Assembly: GCA_047967505.1 (NCBI GenBank)
Contig: CM106539.1
Length of the DNA: 64,000 nt
Reading direction: 5' to 3' (one strand)
Origin: Dipteris shenzhenensis
Lineage: Eukaryota > Polypodiophyta > Polypodiopsida > Gleicheniales
This document shows positions 37,740-50,900 of the stretch, one piece after another. Made by a program: the position numbers and the translations under genes. Within the stretch, counting starts at the first letter, position 1, and the number at the start of each line of letters is the position of its first letter. The notes beneath the pieces are model-generated. The model saw nothing but the letters and a program-made list of their open reading frames with translations, did no database searches and was not told where the DNA came from.

Positions 37740-38745
37740 ACATCAAAATTTCAACCAACCACCAGGCTAGTCATCAATTATTTCTATTTGTGTAATATGT
37801 TTCTATTTCAACCATGCTAGTTTAGGACAATCACATAACTCCTATTTAATACAACAAGAATTAGAGGACCATATTGTTCACCCCAGGATTGGTCTTCATT
37901 TTATTGAGAGAGAATCATTTGTATGCCAAGATGAAAAAATGGGACTTCTTTATGAAGAAAATCATTTACTCCTTGAGTCAATTCTCGGTGATATTTGCAT
38001 GATGTTCCAACCACTAAGAGCTAGTTTAGGACAATTGTATTAAGTCCAAGCTAGCGTAGTTTAGAAATTAACTAGTATATGACCCAAATGAGCCTAGAAA
38101 TTAAATTTAACTAATATCTAACTACTAGGAAACATAGGAATTTCCACCACCATGCTGGTCGTCAGTCAAAGACAATAACAATATATTGTTATTTCTTTTT
38201 ATTACAAAATATGTTGCAATTCCAACTACCAGGCTTGTTTATGACAATCGCATAAAGTCGAAGCCAAGCCCAGTTTAGAAATTAAACAATTAAACTATTC
38301 CAAAACTCAACCACAAACAACCACCAGGTCGGTGAAATATATTGCTATTCAACCACACTAGTTTAGGACAATCACATAACAGGTGTTTGGCCTAAACCAG
38401 AATGGTGATATATTCCATGATGTTCCAACCACGGGGTTGCTTTAGGACAATTGCATTAAGTCCAAGCTAGCCCACTTTAGAATTAAAAATTTATTAAACT
38501 ATTCTAGAACGCGTTCACTGTGACAACCAGTGAGATGATGAAATCTATTACTATTCAACCACACTCATTTAGGACACTGGTGTTTGACCTGAAATAGCAT
38601 GGTGATATATTGCATGATCGGGCTAGTTTTGGATAATCACATTAAGTCCAAGCCAGAGACCAATTTAGATATTAAGTTAAATTATAATTAAACTATTTCA
38701 AAACACACTCATAGACATCCACCAAGCTGGTTTAGGCAACCACTC
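37740..38745. repeat. Degenerate ~200-bp tandem repeat, within the putative methyltransferase intron
   Basis: GCTAGTTTAGGACAAT-CATTAAGTCCAAGC-like segments recur near 37808, 38017, 38232, 38360, 38433 and 38620, interleaved with GATATATTGCATGATGTTCC-like segments. Units are strongly diverged. Confidence 0.6.
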
Positions 38746-38747
38746 AC

Positions 38748-39135
38748 TTGCATTGTATCAAACATGTGTATGATGTGCTTGTCCCACTTCTTGTGCCTCG
38801 TCTACTATTTGCAAATGTCCTTATTTAGAGAAACTCTCATCTTCTCATGCTAGAACGTTGTCACTCGATCAATAAGTTCCACACTTAGATTGTCTCTCCT
38901 TTTCTTGCATTTTGTTTAAGCCCAAATACTTCTTGGATCTTGATGATCCTACATTGCTTGTGCTCTACTTTGAACCATTGAAGCCATGTTGGTGTTTTTG
39001 ATTGACATCTTCAACAGTGTGTGCCCAAGCCATTTCTCCTTTATTTCAAAGGATACCAACATAGCTAATGTTTCCCACTTTGCAACTAGCTGATCTAAGC
39101 TGTGAACTCCTTTCACTTTCTATAGGCTATTTCTC
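38748..39135 (-). pseudogene. Decayed exon upstream of the methyltransferase domain
   Basis: One minus frame runs from about 39135 to 38748 with about six stops but coherent composition (SLDQLVAKWETLAML, VSFEIKEKWLGHTLLKM, RHKKWDKHIIHMFDTMQ). It ends at a good donor (GTGAGT, 38747). It could be a 5' exon of the methyltransferase gene. However, the splice phases do not match simply, and no motif is recognised. Confidence 0.3.
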
Positions 39136-40370
39136 AACTTAGAGAGCATCGGCTCTTGGGCATGCATCTCCCGAGGTGTTGGTAGTAGGTAGGGTTGTTA
39201 ATCTACAAATTTTAGGGTGCAAACTAAAGCTTATGAGGACTGGAGATTGGTATTCAATTGAATGGCCTGATGTGGCTGCCTCAAATGCTCCCACCAAATG
39301 TGAAACCACAGCTTGTGTTCTTTGCTCCAATGGCAATGATCAAATGCATGCATCTGCAAAACTGCTTATTGTTGCTAGTCTGCAAGGAGTCTTCTTTCAT
39401 CTCATTGTTGTTTCCCCCTTCGCAAACATTGCAAAAGTGTCTTCCATTTTCATTTCTATAATGTGCCATTTCTTTCGTCACCCCGCAATATGTTCCTTGT
39501 GCCTTGACCAAGCTTTTTCATCTTTCCTATCTCATAGCCTCTCTTAGGTTCTCTTACAAGCCATGTTGAGCTGCATCTTGCCATTGATGCCATGGAGAAA
39601 ATCAATGAACCACCACCAAAACAACTAGCTTGTGAGGCAAGCAAAGATTAGAAGATGACTTACCCGAGCAAAGTAGATAATGCCAAACCAAAAGAATGAG
39701 GTCATTTTGACCTAACTCTGCACAAGGAAGGTTGCAGGACGAGAATGTACTTTACAGAGTGACAAGAGGAAGATGCAGTTTAATATTCGAAGATTTGTAG
39801 GACAAGAATTGAAAAGACTCAAAAGTGCACGGGGATAGAAAAATATTTAACTGTCGTGATTTACCCCCTCTAGTGATACATGTCAGCAAAATTGGATATA
39901 CGGATTACCCTCAAGCAAGTGAAATGTGGCCCAAATTGCTTTAGAATACAAATCCGCCAAAGGGCATGCTACCAGGTTTGATGTTGTATATTATGAAATA
40001 CAAGGACCTTTGCATGCTTATGAGCCATATAGCAAGCAAGTGCATGGAAAAAGAACCAATACAAAATTGTAAATCGTCTTGTATTTATTAAAAGATATTC
40101 GCACATGCATAAATTATACATTTTCAAATTCTTCCATTCTAGGGTGAATCTAAATACCAATATCGCAAACTATCAATGTTTTAAGACCAGCATGCAGTAG
40201 TCCCATTGGTTTGGATTCCAAATTTTCAATCCATTTTGATTTTCAAAAAATCTAGAAAAAGTTATGGAGAGTGCCCTTGAATGCATGTGCATAATTTTAG
40301 CACAACATTGGAGTCCCCTCAGACCATACCTAAAATTCTCAATTAGGTGTGTGCTTGTGTTGAGGAAAAG
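39136..40370. other. No supported gene
   Basis: Both strands show short frames at 39140-39650 with no recognisable motif. The remainder is AT-rich and empty as far as I can tell. Confidence 0.4.
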
Positions 40371-40378
40371 GTCACCTA

Positions 40379-40640
40379 TACTCTTTAGGATGCCTGCTTC
40401 ACATGTAACATAGCACTTGTAATGCTTTAGTGGTCTCATTCCAGATCTTTATTCCATATTTTTCGGGTCTCATGTTCAATATTGGAATGTATACTACACC
40501 TTGAAGACAAATTTTGTCGAATTGTGTAATGCATAAGTTATGGGTCAAGAAAGATACTATATACAAAAAATGCCCTGAAACTCATCAAAAATGGCTACAC
40601 CAAGCAAACCTTGTACCCTAGTTCTTGCAATCCAAAAAAA
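40379..40640. repeat. Dispersed repeat, copy 2 of 2
   Basis: Matches 13296-13560 in the same orientation, with scattered substitutions and small indels. Confidence 0.75.
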
Positions 40641-40649
40641 AAATCATGA

Positions 40650-42339
40650 CTTTGCATTTCTTCTTCTGAAGATGCCATCTATGCATAAGTGATTAAAAGA
40701 CCTTAAGTATATACCAGTCCACTTTGAAAGGTTGCATTATATAAATTTGAGATCTTTTGTAGAATCAATTGTTTTAAGAGATAGGCCTCTAAAAAAATAG
40801 ACTACTTTTAAAAAGAAGTCAATAATATTAAGATTTTGAATGGAATCATTTTTAAAGAACCCATGCGAGGTTCTCACGTCCTCTACAATAGTGTTTTTCC
40901 CACTATTCTACTATTCCTTTTTAATGCTTTATCACTTGGAGGCCAAAGTTTTCTAAATATAAGCAAATTGTTGCAAGAAAGTGATGGCAACGTGCTCATG
41001 GACATGATCACTTGATTGTTTATGCCACTTCCGTGCATGATCATGAGCCTCAAGTATCTTTCTTGGGGTTGATTAAAGAACATGATAGAATAGCTAAAGG
41101 CTTGAAAGCCAAAATAATAAAACTAGAGAGTATGCTATTGATGAGAGGAAAATGATTAGTTTTGGACTTGAGGTGCAAATTGATTGGATATATAATTAAA
41201 GGATTGGGTGCATCATTAAAAAAAATAAACCCCTTTATGCCATCAATTCATTGTATTCCACACTGTACTGTGTTGAAAGACACATGTAGTTAATTAGTAG
41301 AAATGAATTGATATGTAAAAAGTATCCTATGCTTCTTTAAGCCATGTTGTAATGTAGAAGGATAGCTATTTGTTAAAAGTATCCTATCCTTCTTTAAGCC
41401 ATGTCGTAATGTATTAGCATAGTTCTTTGTAAAAGGAGGTTCATAATTCAAAACACCATTAAAAATAAGTCAAGAAATATATTGAGATCTAGGAGCCTAG
41501 ATGCTCTAATGCAAATTTCAACTAGTGGATCATCGTTCCAAGTCTTTGAATTTAGTCGATCACTTCAATTATTGAGAAGTGCAGCAAAATCATGTTTACA
41601 AACATAGTGATGCATCCTTAGGACTTCTCAAGCTATATAATGGTGAACTCATGGAGATGTTTCCACTTGTTATAAAAATATTTGTTTTACAAAGCCTTTT
41701 ATAGCTAGTTATATTGTTAGTGATTAGTAGTTGCTTATTTATGATGTACTTTTGAGATGAACCATGTCTCATCAAGGTGTATATGAATAATTTGCTTAAT
41801 GCCTTATGATTATAAAGAGTTAAGAATTTTTATGTCAATTGCCATTATTGTCTTGCTTTTGCTATATCTTGTTGAATTATGTAAGAAGAGTCTCTAATCT
41901 TGAATGATCAATTGGATAGTTTATTTCTATACAAAGAGTTATGATTCAGTAATGCTAATTTCATGCTGCTCCCATTGGAGCTTATTTGTGTTATACTTTG
42001 TGACTAAAGTATATCTCGGCTAGATTTTAATTTTGTATCAAGTCTTCTTCCCTTATATGATCACTCTTGTTTTCTATAAATATATTAGCATCCTATGTAT
42101 TAACTGAAATTTTAAGGTCATAGACTACTTTGAAAGGTTGATTTTGTCAAGGGAGTGGAAAATATTAGTATGTGCTAAAAGAGAACAAGTTAAACAGGTG
42201 AATAATGTTTGTTACGTTTTTTTTTTTCCAAAATCCTTTTTATAGCACCCTTCTGTATGTGAAAATGTGAGAAATTTTGGAATTAAATATGTCCTTAAGT
42301 TGAACTCACATGAGTCACATTTATCATTGAGTGACCCCC
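40650..42339. other. AT-rich gene-free stretch
   Basis: No supported coding, RNA or mobile-element feature. A ~60-bp motif containing AAAAGTATCCTATGCTTCTTTAAGCC is partly repeated at 41315 and 41375. This is the left flank of the Copia B insertion. Confidence 0.5.
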
Positions 42340-42344
42340 CTCCC

Positions 42345-45300
42345 TGTGAAGATAGTGGGAGAGAGGGAAGGAGTCTCACTTGCGGCTTTCTCACATGCAC
42401 AATGGGGGAATACACACAAAGGTGGAGGCTGAAAACAGTTTTTTTCTTCTTAGTTGTGAAAGCCAAAAGAACTCTAGTACAAAGAAAATAGAAGAACCCT
42501 ATATGTGGGTCTCAAACCAAACTCAACTAACTAAGGTGGCATACTAACTGAGCCACAAACTAGAGTAGATAAGGATAGCTGTCATCCAGCTATTATTCGT
42601 GGGCGGTGTACCAACCGCATCTCCAGCTAACAAGTCGGTGACATAAATACACAACGGTCACCCTGGCATATCGCGAGTGGAGCTCAATATCTCAACACTC
42701 CCCCTCGAGCTCAATCCCAATTCCTGCACACCAAGCAGGTCTCTGAACTTGCGCAGCTTCTCTACGCCCAATGCTTTCGTGAATATGTCAGCTACCTGAT
42801 CCTCTGTGCTGACATAAACTAGATCAATAAGACCTAGTAAAACCTTCTCCTGCACATAGTGATAATGCACCTCAATGTGCTTTGTTCTAGCATGAAAGAC
42901 TGGGTTCTTTGCCAAGTGTATGCTGCTCATGTTGTCACAATAAATGACAACTGGCCCATCTGTAGACTGATGCATATCATAGAGTAGCTTATGCAACCAA
43001 GCTACCTCACATGCAGCCATTGCTGCACCCCTGTACTCAGCCTCTGTGCTCGACAAGAAGGCAACTGTAGGCTGTTTCTTGCTGCTCCAAGTGACTGCAG
43101 CACTCCCAAAAGAGAACACATACCCACTGGTAGATCGTCTATCAGAAATACTACCAGCCCAATCAGCATCAGTGTATCCATGCAACTGTATTTGAACCCC
43201 AACCTCATAAAATAGTCCATACTGCAATGTGGACTTCACATACCTGAGTATGCGTCTAGCCGCATCCAAATGCGGTTTCCTTGGAGCCTGCATAAACTGA
43301 CTTACCAACCCAACTCAGCGTAGCTCAAATCTGGCCTGGTAATAGTCATGTAAATCAAACTTCCTACTATGCGTCTGTACATAGTAGGGTCCTCCAGAAG
43401 CTCACCTGCATCTGCGCTCGGCTTCACATTCTGCTCCAAAGGAACTGAAATAGGTTTACAGCCTGTCATCCCATATTTGGACAGCATGTCCAATCCATAA
43501 TGCCTCTGCAAGAGCTGTATCCCACTTGGTGATCTAATCACCTCAATGCCCAAGAAATAACGCAGCTCTCCCAAATCCTTCATCTCAAACTTCTGCCTCA
43601 ATAGCATTTTCACATGAAGGATATCTTCATCACTATCACCTGTGATGATCAAATCATGAACATAAATGACCAGCAGCATAATCCCTTTCTCTGTTTTTCT
43701 CACATAAAGTGAGAAATCTGCCTTGGAAATCTGAAAGCCAATAGTGACAAGATACTGTCCTATCTTGTCAGACCATGCTTTAGGTGCTTGCTTCAAGCCA
43801 TACAAGGCTTTCTTCAACCTACAAACAAACTCAGGATGAATAGCATGAACATAACCTGCTGGCTGCTCCATAAAGACCTCTTCTTGCAAATCACCATGCA
43901 AGAAGGCATTCTTTACATCCATCTGATGTAAAGACCATCCCTTTGATGCAGCCATAGCAATGGCTGCTCTTACGGTTGCCATCCTTGCAACCGGGCTGAA
44001 AGTTTCTTCATAATCAATGCCATATGTCTGTGCATACCCCTTGACAACTAATCTTGCCTTGTATCTATTCACAGAACCATCTGCATTGTGCTTGATCTTA
44101 TAAACCCATTTACAGCCAATTGCATTCTTGCCTTTAGGCAAAGGCACCAATTCCCATGTAGCATTAGCATCCAAGGCATCCATTTCTTCATCCATGGCTT
44201 TCTCCCATTTTTCATTTCCCATGGCTTTCTCAAAAGAAGTGGGTTCTGGTTCCTGTATCACTTTGACCATATAGGCATAGTGAATGGCTGTAAATCCATC
44301 ATATTTCAGCCTATCCACAGGATACCTAACCCTGGTAGACCTGCACAAAATAGGCTCACTTCCAGGTGCTCTCAAAACATCCCTGGTCTTCCTTACTCCA
44401 GGTGTAACAACAGAAGGAATACCCAACTCATCATCAATGCTCTGTTCTGAGCCACTGGATTCACCATCCACACAAGAGTGACCTGCATTCACATCAAACA
44501 TGGGCTGATCTACCTTCTCTTTTCCTTTTCGTGATACCTGCGTACCACTCTCTGCATTGCTTTGAGGGGATTCTCCTGATCTCAATCTGCCTGTCCATGG
44601 CGAAGTATGTGAACCACTGGTAGAGGACACTCCAGGTCCACTGATATTTTGTGATTGCTGCTGTGCATTCTGTGCAGCATTACCATTTTGTGCATCTACA
44701 TCAATCATCACATTTACTGGTTTATACCAGCTGCTCATCTCATCAAAAACAACATCTCTGCTCACTGTGAACTTACGTGTAGAAGGGTTATAGCATCTAT
44801 ACCCTTTCTGCTGCAGAGAATAACCAATAAAGACGCACTTCTCAGCTTTTGGATCCAACTTGGACCTCAACTCATCTGGCACATGGACATAGGCAATGCA
44901 ACCAAAAATCTTCAAATGAGAAATATCTGGTTTCCTACCAGTATACATCTCCTCTGGCGTCATGCCATGTATTGCTGCAGTGGGAGTCCTGTTCATTATA
45001 TAGACTGCTGTAGCACAACTGCTTCAGCCCAATAATAATCTGGTAGATCTTTTTCATTTAGCATAGCCCGAGATACCTCTCCAATATACCTGTTTTTTCT
45101 TTCTGCAATTCCATTTTGCTGTGGGGTATGACTGCATGAATATTGCTGCTTTATACCATGCTCCTGCAAGAACCTTGCAAACTCATTTGGGAGGTACTCT
45201 CCCCCTCCATCTGACCTTAGGCATTTTATTTGCAGGCCTGTTTCTTTTTCAACCATAGCTTTGAAAGCTTTGAAGTGCCCAAACACTTCACTTTTCTTTT

Positions 45301-47923
45301 TCATAAAATACACCCACAGTTTTCTGCTGAAGTCATCAATAAATGTGACAAAATAGTGACAGCCTCCAATAGATGCAGCTTTTGTAGTTCACACATCAGA
45401 GTGGATTAATTCCAATGGCTTTTTACTCTCTTGAACATGCCTAGGAAAAGGTTTCCTTGCCTGTTTCTCAAATTGACAGGCTTCACAAACCTTGTGCATT
45501 TCTGCAACCTTGAATTTAGGCAATCCTGCAATAATATTTTGGGCTTGCATTGATTTAAGTCGCTGTATATTAACATGACCAATGCGTTTGTGCCAGATAT
45601 CAATATCTGCAACTACACCGGTCCCATGTGCAAACATTGCTGCACTCAATTCAGGCATGTCCACATCCAACGTAAACATTCTGCCCTTCTTCTTTCCTTT
45701 TGCTATCAAGTGACCATTATTTTTCATATCCTCAACAAAGCATCCATGAGGATTAAATCTGACCTGCAAGCCCTGCTCAACCATCTGACCAACAGAAACC
45801 AGGTTCTTGGTGATGTTCGGGACATGAAATACATCAGACAAGTATTTCTTTTTCCCATCCTGCATAGACAAAGGAATTTTGCCAATCTGCACAATAGGAT
45901 GTGCAGTATCATCACCAGTCTCCACAAATCCTAGCTTTTCCATCTTCCTTGCATCTTGCATCCATTCTGCATGACCTGTCATGTGGTTTGACGCACCTGA
46001 GTCAACATACCACACATCATTTTGTTCTTCTGCACTTGTCACAGAATTGGTCATATGCTGCACCATAAAAAGATGCTCATTTCTGTCATCACCCTGCCTG
46101 CTAGAAGATGCATAATTGCCTTGCTGCAATTTTCCATTCATAATGTCATTCTGCTTTTTGTAGCAGTCCTTAGCCATATGACCCATTTTGCCACAATAGT
46201 AGCATTCAACATTGCTGTTTCCATTTTGGCTTCTCTGCCATCCACCACGGCCTCTTTGGCTCCCCCTGCCTCTAGAGTTACCACGTCCTCCTGCATAGGA
46301 CTGGTTTTCTTGCGTTTGCTGCATATTCTGATTTCTACCACGGCCTGCAGATCGGCCTCCTCTACCTCTGCCTCTACCTCTGCCAGCATTTGAGTAGAAG
46401 ACAGTTTCTTTTGAAGTTCCTGCTGAAGAAGATGCACCCCCATTTCTCTGCTCTTCAGAAATTAGAAGAGCAATCAACTCCTCAAAATCAGGAAATTTTT
46501 CACGGACGGCAATGGATGTCCGGAACTGTGCATAATCCTTTCCTAGACCATTCAAGGTCACAGAAACCAAATCATCATCATCCACTGGCGACCCAATGGA
46601 AGCAAGTGCATCTACAATTTTCTTCACTTTCATGTGGTAGTCATTTATGCTCAAATTTTCTCTTTGCACATTGTGCAACTCCTGTTTGAGTTGCATTTTC
46701 CTGGCTTGCGTATTTGTGCTATACATTTTTGCCAAAGTATCCCATGCCTCCTTTGGCGTATTTGCATCCTGAATATGCACAATCATGGAGTCCGAAATAC
46801 TGATAGACAGCCAGTACATAACTTTCCTGGCTCTCTCATGCCATCCTTTAAATGCCTGCATTTACTGGGAACATAAGGAAGAACAGGTTCTTCTTCATTT
46901 CCAGTAATGAATTCCCAATAGCCTTTTCCCATCAAGAAATTCGTCATTCTAAACTTCCATGCCTGGAAGTTGTTCTTGTCAAGCTTTTCAGTGACAATCT
47001 GTGAAAGAGAATCAGATGCCATTACAGAACACTGCAAAATATTCTGTCACTGCAAAAAACACAGCTTTTTTTTGCTTCACACGGGCAGATTTGCAAAACT
47101 GACGAAAGTGGTATTTCACCACACAGTCACTTCCTAGTGACGATTTTGCATCAACAGGCAACAGGCATGAATCTATAACTCCCAATATCTCAGAGGCACA
47201 CAGGCATACGATGCAATTTCTACGGCACCTTTCCACCGACTAGCCGCGCAGTGGTCGACAGCAAAAACTGGGCCTTTTTCTGAGTGCCTGCGAAGAACTT
47301 CCGCCTTCAAAACGGGCCCCGAAATGGCCTCAAATCAGAAAAATAAAGTCACTATGGGCTTTGCCCTTTCCTGCAGCATATACTGCGCTCTCACCACATC
47401 GCGAAGGGCGTCTCAATCTGAAACAGTGCACTCCTGCACTTCTGGCTATGCTACCTGCAGAGATTTGCTCCCAAACTCGAAATAGGAAAGCAACACTGGT
47501 CCTCTTACCAGGACACCACGAACTTGGCTTGCTTTCTTGAGCTCCTTACCACGAACAAGGCTCTGATACCATGTGAAGATAGTGGGAGAGAGGGAAGGAG
47601 TCTCACTTGCGCTTTCTCACATGCACAATGGGGGAATACACACAAAGGTGGAGGCTGAAAATAGTTTTTTTCTTCTTAGTTGTGAAAGCCAAAAGAACTC
47701 TAGTACAAAGAAAATAGAAGAACCCTATATGTGGGTCTCAAACCAAACTCAACTAACTAAGGTGGCATACTAACTGAGCCACAAACTAGAGTAGATAAGG
47801 ATAGCTGTCATTCAGCTATTATTCGTGGGCGGTTTACCAACCGCATCTCCAGCTAACAAGTCGGTGACATAAATACACAACGGTCACCCTGGCATATCGC
47901 GAGTGGAGCTCGATATCTCAACA
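42345..47923 (-). mobile_element. Full-length Ty1/Copia retrotransposon copy B
   Basis: 5,579 bp with LTRs at both ends, flanked by a perfect 5-bp target duplication CTCCC (42340-42344 and 47924-47928). The minus-strand order is 5' LTR, primer-binding site, gag, protease, integrase, reverse transcriptase, RNase H, polypurine tract, 3' LTR, which is the Copia order. The two LTRs differ at only about five positions by eye, so the insertion is young. The reading frame nevertheless carries a 7-nt deletion, a stop at the integrase start and other breaks, so it could move only with helper proteins. Confidence 0.96.
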
Positions 47924-50900
47924 CTCCCCCCCCCCTAAGATTGAGGGGAAAATTGGCTAATCACATTTCTTATGGTGGGATGGGAAAAAGTAAAAAAATA
48001 TGTTTAAAGTAAAAGGAAATGCATAAAAAAAGGAATACAACTGAACAAGACGAGACTTGTGCAAAGCTTATTTTCGTTGCCACAAGCAACTAAATCAATC
48101 GCTTGCTATAATACCGGATGAGCTCCAAAATGTCATGCTACATGTGTAGAGGTAGATCAATAAGTACTTTAAGATTATGAAAAACTACCCGATTACGAGT
48201 CCTCCAAAGGCGATAAATCATTCTAGCTCTAATAGCTCTATTTGAGAGTCATTCAAACTTTCTTTATCCTTGAGAGGGGCAACCTTCCAAGAGAGGTGAA
48301 TGTAGATTTGAGCACTTGCCAAGTTGCTAGCAATTTTTAAATGTGATGCCAGACCCTCCGAACCAATTTTTGAATGTGATTCTAGACCCTCGGAACCACA
48401 ATACATTCTAGAATAGATGAAAGTGCAATTCCAGATCAACTTTATGAAAAGGAGAGACGAGAAATGGGCTTCCATTTCAAGATTCGATCCTTTGTAGGGA
48501 ATTTTTCTTGTGATTAATGGCTAAAGGCCAAAATGCGATCTGTGTGATGGAGTTGCCTTCTAAGCACATGACTTGTGCACATAAGAGGCCGTTCCTTGCT
48601 CACTGCTATGTGAGCGAGGTCGCCATAAAATGCCCAAGTTCCCCTTGTTCCACCTTAAACGGTGTAACATCTAATTTGAGAACTATAGAGAACTCTAGGG
48701 GAATCTTTGAAAGATTCCCTCTTTTTCATGTGAATTTTACGTTTATTTGAAAAAGATGGCCTTTTTGCGTGATGATTTTTGAAAAAATTTATAAAAACCA
48801 TGCTTTTATGAAATTTTCCCGACAACGTTTTTTCAAAAACAGGCACAAACAGCTACACTTGGAATACCAAAATTGCAAAAAATACATTAATTTTTTAAAA
48901 CCAATACAATAAGGGCCTATGCATCCCATGTGCATAAAAGGGCCATGGCATAACACATTTCAAAATCCTAAAGCACAAACATACATGCCATTGATCCTAC
49001 AAAGAACAGTACTCATCCTTTGATCCTACACCTTCAAATGCACTAGAGCCTAAGCTTTGTTGTGCAGTAGAAGTTGAAGATCCTTCCTCCTCTTTCTGTC
49101 CACTAGAACATTCTTCGAGTCCCCCTCTTTTTTGCATGGCGTGTCTTGGCTTCCATTTGTTCACTGCATCTGATTAATGTCTTTGAAATTTTTTGGGATA
49201 TTATGTATTGTGACTCCTGCTTAACTTGTGTTGATTGAAATGCATATACCAAAATATCTACCTCATTCAATTGTAGAGTATCAATTCTTGGACAATTCTT
49301 TGTTGCCCTCTTCCCTTTTTGGCCACACTTCCTTGTTACCACCATCTCTGGGTTATATCGACACGTGAAAGCATCCATGAACTTGGTGAAAAACCAATGT
49401 ACCTCTATTGACTTGGTGTTTGAACCTTCCTTTTCGACTTTCACAACTTTAGCAATCCAAAAAGGAAATCCACTAGGATCAACTATTGCTAACACAGCAA
49501 CAATCATATCCACTGCCAAGTCCTCGATGCTACCACTCCACATTTCTTGAACCCTTTCCTTGGCCTTTTTGGACTTTCTTGCTCCAAGGTACATTTCTCT
49601 CTCCTCCCCAAGATAGTTCTTCTTTGAAGGTCCATGTAAATGCGCACTTGAAGAAGCATTCATACGCGCATTTACAAAATCTTATTCAATGCATTGTGGC
49701 CAACTAAAATCTAACACATCTTGGGGGTCATTTAGTAGGTGATTGATAAGTATTTGGGATGCAAAGAATGGATTCCACCATGTCCACACCACATCTTCAA
49801 AATGTGTTGCAGCATGTTGGATTGTTTCTCTAATCTCATTGACTAAACTTATAGGGTTTGGATCTCTCCTGTCCTTCATGGCTTGTTGCAACTCCCTCAC
49901 TGATTGTAAGGGTTGTAAGGGTGCCACATATGACACGCTCTGGAACACACTTCAAGAACTTCAATCCTTTGACTAGAACCCAAGTCAGTGACGTGGAATA
50001 GAACTTCCCCCACAACAATATCGTGCCTTCTTGATCTTTCTTCATTTGAAATTGGTGTTAAAATCTTAACTCATTGAGCTTCTCAATACATTGATCAATT
50101 TGCTTGTGGTCACCAAACACAAAGCATCTAAAATCTGTTGTTTTTAACATGTTTGCAATTATCAATTTTGGCACATATGCATCCTGTAAAATGCAGATCG
50201 TTGCATCCCCATCCCATGCTTCTTTCCTTCTCAGCTTTACTAAGAACTGGCTAAACATTTGATCAATATGGTCGTGTGTGTGACCCACCATAAGGAATCC
50301 TAATTTCACTTTCAGAAATATGCCTTTCTCCACAAGCATGCAAAGATATGCCAACACAACTTGATTCTTGTTCTCTCTCGATGTGTTATCAAGTTGGACA
50401 TACAACACTTTTAGAAGAGATTGTGTAAGATTCCTCAATGCATCATTAAGAACGAAAACTGTGAGATTAGGATCATTTCTTACATTTGGTGTCGTAAGAT
50501 AAACCTTGGGGATTAATTTGCGATGGTAGATCATGCATCCAACCACATGATATTGATGAAGTTCTCCTCTTTCAAATCCTTGGGCACTCATTTAAAGTGT
50601 GGAAGATTGGTCTTCTTTTGATCCATCCCATCAATGATGATGGTTATGTACTTATCAGGGTATTGGTAGCTCATCTTACGATGCTTCCCTAACTTCTTCC
50701 TTTCTAGAGCTTGCATTTCTCAATGCATTTGCAACTCTACGATTGCTTCTTCTGCAAATATAGAAAATGATTAGATGTTGCAAGCAAACCATTTTTTTTT
50801 TTAAGAAGCAAAATTTCATGGCATCATTACACACACCTCTCTCTTGTCCTTGACTTCTATTATGCAAGGACTTCAAGTTTGCGCATGTGGCACACGCATC